Below are positions 26,757-34,776 of a stretch of 40,076 nucleotides of DNA, piece by piece. Made by a program: the position numbers and the translations under genes. The notes beneath the pieces were generated by a model. The model was given only the letters and a program-made list of their open reading frames with translations, was not told the origin of the DNA and ran no database searches. How positions within the stretch are numbered: position 1 is the stretch's first letter; every line of letters starts with the position of its first letter. The stretch spans positions 1 to 40,076 of the forward strand of contig CACIST010000007.1 of assembly GCA_902589395.1 (NCBI GenBank), in the 5' to 3' direction. This stretch comes from an uncultured Pelagibacteraceae bacterium (GTDB lineage Bacteria; Pseudomonadota; Alphaproteobacteria; Pelagibacterales; Pelagibacteraceae).

Positions 26757-27512
26757 TTATTTTTTTTGAAGCTTCGTCATTTTTCTTATCAAATATAAGT
26801 AGATCCCATTTGGCAAAATCTTAAAAAATTTTAATATTAAAAATAAACTTCTAGGAAAAGCTATTTCAAATGAATTTTTATTTATTAAACCATCATAAAT
26901 CTGTTCAGCCGCATATTGTGTGGTTTTTAAAAATGGCATTTTAAATGTGTTTTTATCCGTAAGTCTTGTTTTGATAAATCCAGGGCTGACTAGACATACG
27001 CGAACATCATATCTTTGAAAATCAAGATATAAACTTTCTGCTAAATTAATAAGAGCTGCTTTTGCAGGCCCATAGGCAGTTGAATTTGGCAATCCTCTGT
27101 ATCCTGCAGTAGAAGATACAATAGATATAACTCCTTGCCTTTTTTCTTTGTAATATTTTTCAACAGCTTTAATACAATTTATGGTTCCAATATAATTCAC
27201 ATTTGTAACATCAATTATATTCTGAAGATCAAAATCCTTCTCTTTTTCAGGCTCATAAATTGCTGTAGAAAAAAAACAAATATCAACTTTATTGTATTTC
27301 TCCACGATTGTTTTAAAAACTGAATTACATGCTTCATAATCAACAATATCTAATTTCAAATAATCAATATTTTCTTTTTTATCTGAAATATCTTTTAAGA
27401 CTTCCTCACGTCTTGATGATATAATTACCTGCCATCCTTTATTTGCAAACTTTAATGCAACTGCTTTTCCTATTCCACTGCTACCGCCAGTTATCCAAAT
27501 TACTTTTTTCAT
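26757..27512 (-). CDS. Short-chain dehydrogenase/reductase
   Basis: A 251-residue classical SDR. It has the TGGSSGIGKAVALKF cofactor loop, an SS-R pattern after strand two (IISSRREE, pointing to NADP), catalytic Ser in ISIVSSTAGYRG and the Y-x3-K pair in STAYGPAKAAL. A hydrophobic, basic C-terminal tail (LFLILKFFKILPNGIYLYL) may anchor it to the membrane, which is common in lipid-acting SDRs. SDR genes of this kind accompany DUF3833/CFA clusters. Substrate unknown. Confidence 0.88.
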   Translation of the reverse strand: MKKVIWITGGSSGIGKAVALKFANKGWQVIISSRREEVLKDISDKKENIDYLKLDIVDYEACNSVFKTIVEKYNKVDICFFSTAIYEPEKEKDFDLQNIIDVTNVNYIGTINCIKAVEKYYKEKRQGVISIVSSTAGYRGLPNSTAYGPAKAALINLAESLYLDFQRYDVRVCLVSPGFIKTRLTDKNTFKMPFLKTTQYAAEQIYDGLINKNSFEIAFPRSLFLILKFFKILPNGIYLYLIRKMTKLQKK

Positions 27513-27550
27513 CTATTTTTCTTTGTTTTATCTCATAAATTTATATCGAC

Positions 27551-27844
27551 ATGCGACAAGAATTGAATAGTATTAATTATATTGAGAACTATATCAACCA
27601 TATGTTCAAAATTATAATCATATATGAGTTAATTTTCGTCGCGTTTTGGAATATTCTTTATTATTCTAACTCTGGAGTAGAGAACTGGTTCCAAGAAAAA
27701 ATTTTGACAGCCATCTTTGTGTTTCTATCTACCATGGCTTTAGGACTAACTTTAATTTATGTGATTTATTATAGTTTAAAAATTACGGGGCTATCAAAAA
27801 TCTTAAAATCACTTAAAGATCCTAGAAAAAGCAATACACAATAA
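27551..27844 (+). CDS. Small two-helix membrane protein, unknown family
   Basis: 97 residues with two clear membrane helices (about residues 19–40 and 51–74) and a basic tail ending in PRKSNTQ. A second methionine at residue 18, just before helix one, is an alternative start. No family is recognised. It lies divergent from the SDR with 38 bases between, and its stop touches the DUF2256 gene stop on the other strand. Lying inside a photoprotection-type cluster makes a link to membrane stress possible but unproven. Confidence 0.6.
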   Translation: MRQELNSINYIENYINHMFKIIIIYELIFVAFWNILYYSNSGVENWFQEKILTAIFVFLSTMALGLTLIYVIYYSLKITGLSKILKSLKDPRKSNTQ

Positions 27845-27973
27845 TTAATTACTAGAGGCGCATCTCTTAGAGCAATACTTAACTTTTTCCCAATTAAGCT
27901 TCCATTTTTTTCTCCAAGAAAAAGGCTTGTTACAAACTTTGCATACCTTAGTTGGTAGGTTTTGTTTTTTCAT
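27845..27973 (-). CDS. DUF2256 zinc-ribbon protein (42 residues)
   Basis: A tiny complete gene with ATG at 27973 and TAA at 27845. The peptide shows [20 protein letters not shown], then [11 protein letters not shown]: a C-x2-C...C-x3-C zinc-ribbon pattern (Cys11, 14, 34, 38) with the conserved FSWRKKW core of DUF2256. DUF2256 genes are typically found next to, or fused with, photolyase/cryptochrome genes, and one lies two genes upstream here. It overlaps the end of the DCC gene by 26 bases. The function is unknown; binding of nucleic acid or of the photolyase is a guess. Confidence 0.88.
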   Translation of the reverse strand: MKKQNLPTKVCKVCNKPFSWRKKWKLNWEKVKYCSKRCASSN

Positions 27974-28319
27974 TTAATTGTTTTCTGTTTTTTAAAAATA
28001 AGAAAAATGCAGCAATTTCGTATATATAATGAAAAATAATAAATAAGGGTTTTATTGAAAAAATTTTAGATAGGATTTTATATTTTGGTATTTTTGACCA
28101 AATTATAATAAATGCTTTAGCACCTCCAATAACTTCACCATCATTTATTACATGCAACCTTCTGAGCAACTCTTTTTGCGACTTAGATGTTATTTTTATA
28201 GCCTCATCATTATTTGTAATATCTATCCACTCTAAATCACTATTTGCAATTTTTTTATAATGATTTATTTCCATTCTACAAATATTGCAAGAATCGTTAA
28301 AATAAACTTTAATTCCCAT
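27948..28319 (-). CDS. DCC-family thiol-disulfide oxidoreductase-like protein (DUF393)
   Basis: A 123-residue protein opening with [19 protein letters not shown], where the C-x2-C motif and following basic/acidic residues identify the DUF393 (DCC) family of thioredoxin-like proteins. [19 protein letters not shown] is the second family block. The C-terminal part is hydrophobic ([18 protein letters not shown]), so it may sit at the membrane. It lies between the photolyase and DUF2256 genes, overlapping both (11 and 26 bases), which implies one transcript. The natural substrate is unknown. Confidence 0.87.
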   Translation of the reverse strand: MGIKVYFNDSCNICRMEINHYKKIANSDLEWIDITNNDEAIKITSKSQKELLRRLHVINDGEVIGGAKAFIIIWSKIPKYKILSKIFSIKPLFIIFHYIYEIAAFFLFLKNRKQLNEKTKPTN

Positions 28320-29805
28320 AAGTATTATCTTTAATGAATTTGTTTGCTTCTGATAATATTAATTTTTTTCTATCTTCTTTCATTTTATCAAAAATTCTTA
28401 CCATCATAGACAACCTTGGATTTTTCAAAAAAAATTTTCTATTTCTATCTATGAAACGCCAATAAAGACCATCCATAACATTACACCAGTTGCCTCTTTT
28501 AAAATCCATCATTTTCATAAAATAACTTGATCCACAGATATAAGGCTTAGTTGCAAAAATTCCACCATCACTAAACAAACCCATGCCATAGACATTTGGG
28601 ACCATAACCCAATCAGATGAGTCCACAAACATCTCCATGAACCATTTATAAACTGATTTTGGTTCAACTTCGCATAAATTCATAATATTTGATAATATCA
28701 TTAATCTTTCAATGTGGTGCGACCAACCAAATTTGTCAGCATTTTTAATTGCATGATCCAAAGGATCCAAACCAGTGCTACCATCATAAAATGCATCTTT
28801 CATTTTTCTAGTATGTTTAAAAAAATTTCCACTTTCCATTTCTTTACTAAAATTTTGATATATTCCTCTCATAAACTCTCTCCAACCAATTATTTGTCTT
28901 ATATAACCTTCTAAAGAATTTAGTCTCACACCTTTACTGTGGTGATAAGTCATTATTTTTTGAATGATTATATCTGGCGTTATTAATCCTAGATTTAAAT
29001 ATGGACTTAGAGCACTATGAAATAAAATATTATTTTTTTGATCAACTGCATCTTCGTAATCACCAAATAGGTTTAGCTTATCTTTAATGAAAAAATCTAA
29101 TAATTTTAAAACATCTTTATATTCGGTTACAAACCAAAATTTTTTTGTATCACCTGGATGTTTACTAAATAATTTTTCAATAATTGGTTTTAATTTTTTT
29201 GTGTGGATAGTCTCTTTAATTTCTGGAAATTTGGGTATTAAAGTATTTTTTGGTAATTTTTTTCTATTATCTTCATCAAAACTCCATTTTCCTCCCTCTG
29301 GTGTGCCATCTTTGTTTAACAAAATATTTAATCTTTCTCGCTTTTCTTTATAAAACTTTGCCATAAAGGGTTTTTTTGTTTTTGATAAATATTTTTTAAA
29401 ATCTTCACGACTATCTAAAAACATTGGTGATCGAATTATATTCCATTGAATATTTTGTTTTTTTAAAAAATTATTTATTTTTGTTTCAAAAAATTTATCC
29501 TCTATTTCAAAACTAGTTACTTCTTTTATCTTATTCATCTTTAACAATTTTTCTAATTTCTTCGTATAGTCCTTTTTAAAATCAGTAGAATCAATTTTTG
29601 AGTAATTAAGCTTAAATTTATTTTCCTTCAATTTATCCGCATAAGATCTCATTGAAGATAAAAATAGTAGAATTTTTAATTTATGATGTCTTTCATATGT
29701 ACATAATTGGTAGTCTTCTGACATAAAAAATAGGTGGTCTTTTTTGAAGCGGTCGAGGTTTTTTAATGGAAATAATTGATTTCCAAGTATAAAAAATAAT
29801 TTCAT
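28309..29805 (-). CDS. Photolyase/cryptochrome-family protein (COG3046 type), apparently without Fe–S ligands
   Basis: 498 residues. The Rossmann N-terminal domain begins FFILGNQLFPL; the FAD-binding helical domain includes GYIRQIIGWREFMRG, HHIERLMILSNIMNLC, WVMVPNVYGMG and PYICGSSYFMKMM, marking the prokaryotic (6-4) photolyase/CryB-like group. In Fe–S members four cysteines bind a 4Fe–4S cluster, one before the HHIERLM helix and three in a C-x2-C-x12-C stretch after the 'M-x-D' motif. Here that stretch is shortened to DFKRGNWCNVMDGLYW with a single Cys441, and no cysteine precedes HHIERLM. Light-driven repair of UV lesions is likely; photoreception is possible. Confidence 0.9.
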   Translation of the reverse strand: MKLFFILGNQLFPLKNLDRFKKDHLFFMSEDYQLCTYERHHKLKILLFLSSMRSYADKLKENKFKLNYSKIDSTDFKKDYTKKLEKLLKMNKIKEVTSFEIEDKFFETKINNFLKKQNIQWNIIRSPMFLDSREDFKKYLSKTKKPFMAKFYKEKRERLNILLNKDGTPEGGKWSFDEDNRKKLPKNTLIPKFPEIKETIHTKKLKPIIEKLFSKHPGDTKKFWFVTEYKDVLKLLDFFIKDKLNLFGDYEDAVDQKNNILFHSALSPYLNLGLITPDIIIQKIMTYHHSKGVRLNSLEGYIRQIIGWREFMRGIYQNFSKEMESGNFFKHTRKMKDAFYDGSTGLDPLDHAIKNADKFGWSHHIERLMILSNIMNLCEVEPKSVYKWFMEMFVDSSDWVMVPNVYGMGLFSDGGIFATKPYICGSSYFMKMMDFKRGNWCNVMDGLYWRFIDRNRKFFLKNPRLSMMVRIFDKMKEDRKKLILSEANKFIKDNTYGN

Positions 29806-29810
29806 TAATT

Positions 29811-29816
29811 ATTATA
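29811..29816 (-). promoter_or_regulatory. Perfect -10 box for a leaderless photolyase mRNA
   Basis: On the minus strand 29816–29811 reads TATAAT, an exact -10 consensus. The photolyase ATG begins at 29805, so transcription starting 6–7 bases past the box would begin at the start codon itself. No clear -35 box lies at 17 bases; CCGACA is seen at about 19. The box uses the A of the start codon of the divergent SDR gene. Confidence 0.45.
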
Positions 29817-30526
29817 TGTCAGAAAAATATCTAATTGTCGGTGCGACAGGTTCTATCGGATCCAATTTAGCAGAGCAAATGTATTCTTCTGGTAAAGAAA
29901 TTCATTTAGTTGGAAGAGATGAAAGTCAACTTAAAAATTTAGCTGAGAAATTGAACTCTTCTTATACTGTGGCAGATGTATTACACGAGGGGTTCGTGGA
30001 TATAATTAAATCAGACATATCAGAAATCAAAGGTGTAGCATATTGTGTTGGATCTATAGATTTGAAGCCTTTAAAGATGGCAACTGAGAATGATTTCAAT
30101 AAATGTATGAAACTTAATTTTTATTCTGCGGTGGACTTAATCAAAGGATATCAAGATAACCTGAAACAAAATAATGGTTCAATTGTTTTATTTTCAACAG
30201 TTGCAGCTCAAAGAGGTTTTACAAATCATTCAATAATAGCATCAACCAAAGCGGCTATTGAGGGACTAACTGTATCATTAGCAGCTGAATTTGCTCCAAA
30301 CATAAGAGTTAATAGTGTTGCTCTAAGTTTAACTAATTCTAAGATTGCTCAACCAATGTTAAAAAATACAGCAATTGCTCAAGGAATAGCTAAAGCCCAC
30401 CCACTTAAAAGACTAGGTGAGGGTAAAGATGGAGCAGCTTTAGCAAAATTTTTACTTACCGAGGAAAGTTCCTGGGTAACGGGTCAAATAATTGCAGTTG
30501 ATGGTGGAAGATCAAAACTTTCATAA
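29816..30526 (+). CDS. SDR-family oxidoreductase
   Basis: A 236-residue SDR beginning LIVGATGSIGSNLAEQ, with catalytic serine in SIVLFSTVAAQRG. The usual YxxxK position reads S-x3-K (SIIASTKAAIEGL), so the catalytic tyrosine appears to be replaced by serine; the C-terminal SSWVTGQIIAVDGGRS is normal for active family members. Its start codon is only 10 bases from the divergent photolyase start. Substrate unknown. The tyrosine replacement may mean altered chemistry or a binding-only role. Confidence 0.85.
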   Translation: MSEKYLIVGATGSIGSNLAEQMYSSGKEIHLVGRDESQLKNLAEKLNSSYTVADVLHEGFVDIIKSDISEIKGVAYCVGSIDLKPLKMATENDFNKCMKLNFYSAVDLIKGYQDNLKQNNGSIVLFSTVAAQRGFTNHSIIASTKAAIEGLTVSLAAEFAPNIRVNSVALSLTNSKIAQPMLKNTAIAQGIAKAHPLKRLGEGKDGAALAKFLLTEESSWVTGQIIAVDGGRSKLS

Positions 30527-30527
30527 A

Positions 30528-31592
30528 GTGAAAAAAATAATATACGTTTTAATTCTTTTTTTCGTATTTGCCTCAAAATCGTATTCACAAAACTTTAAAT
30601 TAGAAAAATTAGTTAACCTAGATTCACCTTGGGGATCCTCTTTTATTAATAGTAATGAAATAATAATTACAGAAAAAAGTGGTAAAATAAAAATTGTAAA
30701 TATTTTATCTAGAGAGGTTCAAGAAATTAGTCATCAACTTAACTTTGTTGTCCATGGTCAAGGAGGCTTATTAGATATTATTCATAAAGACAATAATATT
30801 TGGATTTCATATACTGAAGATAGAGGTGGATATAAAACTAGCACTTCTATTGCAAAAGCAGAATTTAATAAGAAACAATTAAACTTTAAAAATATTTTTC
30901 AAGCAAATCCCCCAATAGACTCTGGTTATCATTTTGGATCAAGGTTAGTTATCAAAGATAATTTTATATTTGCTTCTGCGGGTGAGAGAGGACAAGGTAT
31001 GATTGCACAAGACGCCTCAAAGCATCCAGGTAGTATTATAAGAATTCATTTAGATGGAAGTATACCAAAAGATAATCCAAAGTTTGAGGGTATGGTAGAT
31101 TGGTTGCCAGAGATTTATCAAATTGGAATTAGAAATCCTCAAGGGATGGCACTTTCTGAATTTGACGGAAAAGTTTACATGAGTAATCATGGGGCAAAAG
31201 GTGGAGATTGGTTTGGAGAAGTTAAAAAAGGTGAAAATTATGGATGGAAAATTTTAGGATGGGGAGGAACCAATTATTCTGGAATTCCAATTGGCCCAAA
31301 ATGGAAACCTGGATTTACAAAAGCTATTCAATATTGGGTACCCTCAATAGCAACTAGTGCAATAACTATTTATAAAGGTGACGAGTTTAATGAGTGGAAT
31401 AGTCATGCTTTAATCACTTCTTTAAAAGATAAATCCTTAAGAAAACTGATATTTGATGACTTATCAAATGTAAAAGAAGAGATTATTTTTAAAAATAAAA
31501 TTGGAAGAATTAGAGACATTCAAGTGCATCCCTCTAACGGAAAAATTTATTTTTTATCTCAAGATGCTTTATGGTTAATGCAAAGAAAATAG
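30528..31592 (+). CDS. PQQ-type aldose/sorbosone dehydrogenase-like protein (exported)
   Basis: 354 residues from a GTG at 30528, one base after the SDR stop. The frame extends upstream to 30492, but the signal peptide (KKIIYVLILFFVFASKSYSQ) points to the GTG. A six-bladed beta-propeller of the YliI/soluble glucose dehydrogenase family: VVHGQGGLLDI holds the catalytic histidine, IRNPQGMALSE and NHGAKGGDWFGEVKKGENYGW are PQQ- and calcium-site motifs. It would oxidise aldose sugars in the periplasm if PQQ is available. No PQQ synthesis gene is in the window. Confidence 0.87.
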   Translation: MKKIIYVLILFFVFASKSYSQNFKLEKLVNLDSPWGSSFINSNEIIITEKSGKIKIVNILSREVQEISHQLNFVVHGQGGLLDIIHKDNNIWISYTEDRGGYKTSTSIAKAEFNKKQLNFKNIFQANPPIDSGYHFGSRLVIKDNFIFASAGERGQGMIAQDASKHPGSIIRIHLDGSIPKDNPKFEGMVDWLPEIYQIGIRNPQGMALSEFDGKVYMSNHGAKGGDWFGEVKKGENYGWKILGWGGTNYSGIPIGPKWKPGFTKAIQYWVPSIATSAITIYKGDEFNEWNSHALITSLKDKSLRKLIFDDLSNVKEEIIFKNKIGRIRDIQVHPSNGKIYFLSQDALWLMQRK

Positions 31593-31607
31593 TATATATT
31601 TAAATTT

Positions 31608-32711
31608 ATGGATGATGTCGTCATAGTTGGTGGAGGTATAATAGGCGCTGCAACTGCATACTTTTTATCAATGGAAGGTAGAAAAGTTAAGGTAATTGAG
31701 AGAGACCCTACATATAAGACTGCCTCATTTCCTTTATCTTTAGGTGGATTTAGAAGACAATTTTTTCAAAAAGAAAATATACTTTTAGGTAAATTTGCTA
31801 GAGAATTCATCTTTAAAATACCAGAATTATTAAAAACAAAAAATAATCCAAACCCAACGGCAAGCATGGTTCCTAATGGATACCTTTTAATGTTTGGACC
31901 AGAACATGCAGAGGAACAATATAAAGCTTTGGAAAATCATAGAGAATGCGATGCTGGCACAAAAAATATTAAAGGTTCAGAATTAAATAAAATTTTTCCA
32001 TATATAAATAACGAAGGTATAGAAACAGCTACATATACTGATAATAAAAGTGAAGGTTGGATTGATCCTTTTATGTTTCATAGTGCTTTAAAAAGTAAAT
32101 CAATTGAGTTAGGCGCAGAGTTTCTTAAAGGTGAGGTTAAAAATTTGTCTGAGATAAATGCAAAAACTATCATTTCAGCAGCAGGATGTTGGACTAAAGA
32201 ATTGTTATCAGATATTCCAGTTGAACCACAAAAGCACACTGTATTTCGAGTTAAATGTCCAAAACATTTTCCTGATATGCCACTAACTGGAGATTTAACA
32301 ACAGGTGTATATTGGAGACCAGAGGGTAAAGAGTTCTTAGCAGGTTCACCTATATCTGTATTTGATGCAAAAGATTTAGAACCAGCATGGAATGATTTTG
32401 AAGAATTAGTTTGGCCTGCTCTGGCAAAAAGAGTTCCAGCCTTTGAAGAACTAAAATTAACCGGTGGTTGGGCAGGATTTTATGATTGCAATAAACTTGA
32501 TAACAACGCAGTTGTAGGCAAACATCCAAAATATGACAATGTTTATTTAGCCTCTGGTTTCACTGGAAGAGGTTTAATGCAGGCACCAGGTATTGGAAGG
32601 GCTCTGACTGAATTGATCACAACAGGTAGCTACCAATCAATAGATATAAGTGTTTTTGATGTAGAAAGAGTTTTAAAAAGTAATGCTAGACCAGAACCTT
32701 ACGTTTTATAA
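31608..32711 (+). CDS. DAO-family FAD-dependent oxidoreductase
   Basis: A 367-residue flavoprotein of the D-amino-acid/sarcosine oxidase family. DVVIVGGGIIGAATAYFLS is the FAD fold and KVIERDP the ribose-binding acid. SAAGCWTKEL, GGWAGFYDCNKLDNNAVVG and ASGFTGRGLMQAPGIGRAL are typical of glycine/sarcosine/dimethylglycine-type oxidases. The likely role is oxidation of an N-methylated or secondary amine in marine organic nitrogen; the exact substrate is unknown. It ends with a 6-base convergent overlap with a small membrane-protein gene. Confidence 0.87.
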   Translation: MDDVVIVGGGIIGAATAYFLSMEGRKVKVIERDPTYKTASFPLSLGGFRRQFFQKENILLGKFAREFIFKIPELLKTKNNPNPTASMVPNGYLLMFGPEHAEEQYKALENHRECDAGTKNIKGSELNKIFPYINNEGIETATYTDNKSEGWIDPFMFHSALKSKSIELGAEFLKGEVKNLSEINAKTIISAAGCWTKELLSDIPVEPQKHTVFRVKCPKHFPDMPLTGDLTTGVYWRPEGKEFLAGSPISVFDAKDLEPAWNDFEELVWPALAKRVPAFEELKLTGGWAGFYDCNKLDNNAVVGKHPKYDNVYLASGFTGRGLMQAPGIGRALTELITTGSYQSIDISVFDVERVLKSNARPEPYVL

Positions 32712-32885
32712 TTTTTTAATATAAACTCCTAGTATTCCGTTAAATATAGATACAGCTAATATCAATAATTGTCCTTTAAACGAGTAAAATTCAAAGGATG
32801 GATAAAAACTTATCCCAATTGAAAAAAAAAGATAAGTTAACACAAAAGGCCGATAAAATTTTTTTATAAAATTTAAAATTTTCAC
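32706..32885 (-). CDS. 59-residue small membrane protein downstream of EamA gene
   Basis: The GTG at 32885 directly follows the stop of the EamA gene upstream (TAAGTG), and the frame closes with TAA at 32706. The product has a basic start (KILNFIKKFYRP), a first hydrophobic helix (FVLTYLFFSIGISFY), a short polar turn and a second helix (LLILAVSIFNGILGVYI) ending in KKL. The hydrophobic pattern, tight spacing and filling of an otherwise empty 170-base gap support a real gene. No family is recognised. It may assist the transporter upstream, which is inference. Confidence 0.65.
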   Translation of the reverse strand: MKILNFIKKFYRPFVLTYLFFSIGISFYPSFEFYSFKGQLLILAVSIFNGILGVYIKKL

Positions 32886-33734
32886 TTACTTTCTAGTTGC
32901 AATATAAACGCCAATTGTTGCAAGTATAAATCCTGCTATATCAATATTAGATAAATTTTCTCCTAAAAATAAATAGGCCATCACAGCTGTTGTAGGTGGG
33001 ACAAGAAAAAATAATGTTGAAGTTTTATTCACTGAGCCTGCTTTTATTAAAAACATTAAAATTGTGAAAGCTCCAAATGACACTAGAACAATCTGATGTG
33101 TCATACCTAATAAAAATTCTGTTGTAAAATTTATATAAGGAGTTTCAAATGTAAATATTAAAATTAAATTAAAAGCACATCCACCAAAAGCTTGAAATCC
33201 ATTATTAACTGATAATGGAACATTACCACTTAATTTTTTTTGCCACAAAGTTCCTGTAGTGATTGCAGCAAGAGCAATAAAACAAGTTACAAGTCCATCC
33301 TTTGGGAACTCATCTCCAAAATCTACCCCAAGGACTAGTAAAGAGCCAATAAAACCAAATATAATACCAACCCACTGTCTCCACCCTATTACTTCCTTAT
33401 AAATTGGTCCTGATAATAAGTTAGTTAATATTGGCTGAAGAGTAACTATCAATGCTACAACACTTGCAGGAACTCCTGCATGAAAAGCGTACCAACAACC
33501 ACCAAGATATAATCCATGAAACAATACACCGGTAGTTATACTTTCTAATATATATCTTGCTTTAGTAAGAATTATTTCTTTTTTAAGTAATGCGAATAAG
33601 AAGAAACCTATAGTTACAATTCCAAATCTAAAGGCAAGTGCTGCAAAAGGTGATGCATTCTGAACTATAATATCACCTGAGATGAATGCGGATGACCATA
33701 GCAATATAAATAGTAAAGGAAATGTTTTAATCAT
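32886..33734 (-). CDS. EamA/DMT-family transporter
   Basis: A 282-residue protein with ten membrane helices in two EamA repeats. FPLLFILLWSSAFISG at the start, ASVVALIVTLQPILTNLLSG in repeat one and KTSTLFFLVPPTTAVMAYLFLGE in repeat two are family hallmarks (RhaT/YdcZ-like exporters). Substrate unknown. It lies 33 bases after the MDR oxidoreductase gene and directly before the 59-residue membrane protein, so msrA, MDR, EamA and the small protein may form one transcript. Confidence 0.88.
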   Translation of the reverse strand: MIKTFPLLFILLWSSAFISGDIIVQNASPFAALAFRFGIVTIGFFLFALLKKEIILTKARYILESITTGVLFHGLYLGGCWYAFHAGVPASVVALIVTLQPILTNLLSGPIYKEVIGWRQWVGIIFGFIGSLLVLGVDFGDEFPKDGLVTCFIALAAITTGTLWQKKLSGNVPLSVNNGFQAFGGCAFNLILIFTFETPYINFTTEFLLGMTHQIVLVSFGAFTILMFLIKAGSVNKTSTLFFLVPPTTAVMAYLFLGENLSNIDIAGFILATIGVYIATRK

Positions 33735-33767
33735 TTATTGAGGATTTTAAGTCACAAATTTTCTAAA

Positions 33768-34775
33768 CTAAATTTTGACAAGCATTTTGCCAATATTTTT
33801 ACCGTTTAATAAATCAATAAATGACTTTGGAGCATTCTCTATTCCTTCATAAATAGTTTCTTTAAATTTTATTTTACCATCCGCCAACCATTTTGACATT
33901 TCAGTTTCAAATGGCTCTCTTTCATTATCGTGATCAAAAATAAGAAATCCTTTAATTGTAAGTCTTTTTACTAAAACATAAGCCATATTTTTCAAACCAG
34001 ATCCAGGATTTGTTGCATTCATTTGAGAAATTCTTCCACAAATCACAATACGACCATATGTTTTCATTTGGAAAATAGCGGACTCTAAAAAATCTCCACC
34101 AACATTATCAAAATAAAGATCAAAACCACCAGGACAAATTTCCTTGAAATGTAACACAAGGTTTTCTACTTTCTTATAATTAAAAGCATGATCAACTTTT
34201 AATTCATTTTTTAACCAATCAACTTTTTCATCAGACCCTGTGCTTGCAATAACTTTACAACCAAGATTTTTTGCAATTTGGCAAACTGTAGATCCAACAC
34301 TCCCTCCAGCAGATGAGACTAAAACTGTCTGTCCAGCTTTCAATTCACCGTGTTTTAACAGACCTATATAAGCTGTATGACCTGTCATTCCAAGTGGACC
34401 TAAGTACAACTGTATAGGCATATCAATTGGTTTTAGTTTCTTTAGTTCATCAGAACTACAAACAAATTTATCTCTCATACCAAGACTGCTAAATACTAAA
34501 TCTCCAACACTAAAATCTTTATCATTTGAGAGTTCTACTTTACCGATTGCATACCCTTCCATTTCCTCACCGATTTTAAATGGTGGTTTATAATTTTTTC
34601 TCTCAGTCATTCTTGCACGCATATATGGATCAACTGATATCCATGAATTTGACACTAAGACATTTTTTTCATCATTAATTGAAATTTCTTTTGATTTTAT
34701 TTCAAAATCTGTTTCTTTTGGTAATCCAGTTGGAATATAATTTTTTAAAGATACGTATTTACTAACCACAGACAT
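33768..34775 (-). CDS. MDR-family NADP-dependent oxidoreductase (CurA/prostaglandin-reductase type)
   Basis: A 335-residue zinc-free medium-chain reductase. SWISVDPYMRARM near the N-terminus, LGPLGMTGHTAYIGLLKHG, the cofactor loop VLVSSAGGSVGSTVCQIAK and YFDNVGGDFLESAI identify the group that reduces double bonds of alpha,beta-unsaturated ketones and aldehydes (leukotriene B4 dehydrogenase/CurA-like). Removal of reactive lipid-oxidation aldehydes fits its place one base after msrA, a methionine-sulfoxide repair gene. Substrate not determined. Confidence 0.9.
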   Translation of the reverse strand: MSVVSKYVSLKNYIPTGLPKETDFEIKSKEISINDEKNVLVSNSWISVDPYMRARMTERKNYKPPFKIGEEMEGYAIGKVELSNDKDFSVGDLVFSSLGMRDKFVCSSDELKKLKPIDMPIQLYLGPLGMTGHTAYIGLLKHGELKAGQTVLVSSAGGSVGSTVCQIAKNLGCKVIASTGSDEKVDWLKNELKVDHAFNYKKVENLVLHFKEICPGGFDLYFDNVGGDFLESAIFQMKTYGRIVICGRISQMNATNPGSGLKNMAYVLVKRLTIKGFLIFDHDNEREPFETEMSKWLADGKIKFKETIYEGIENAPKSFIDLLNGKNIGKMLVKI

Positions 34776-34776
34776 T

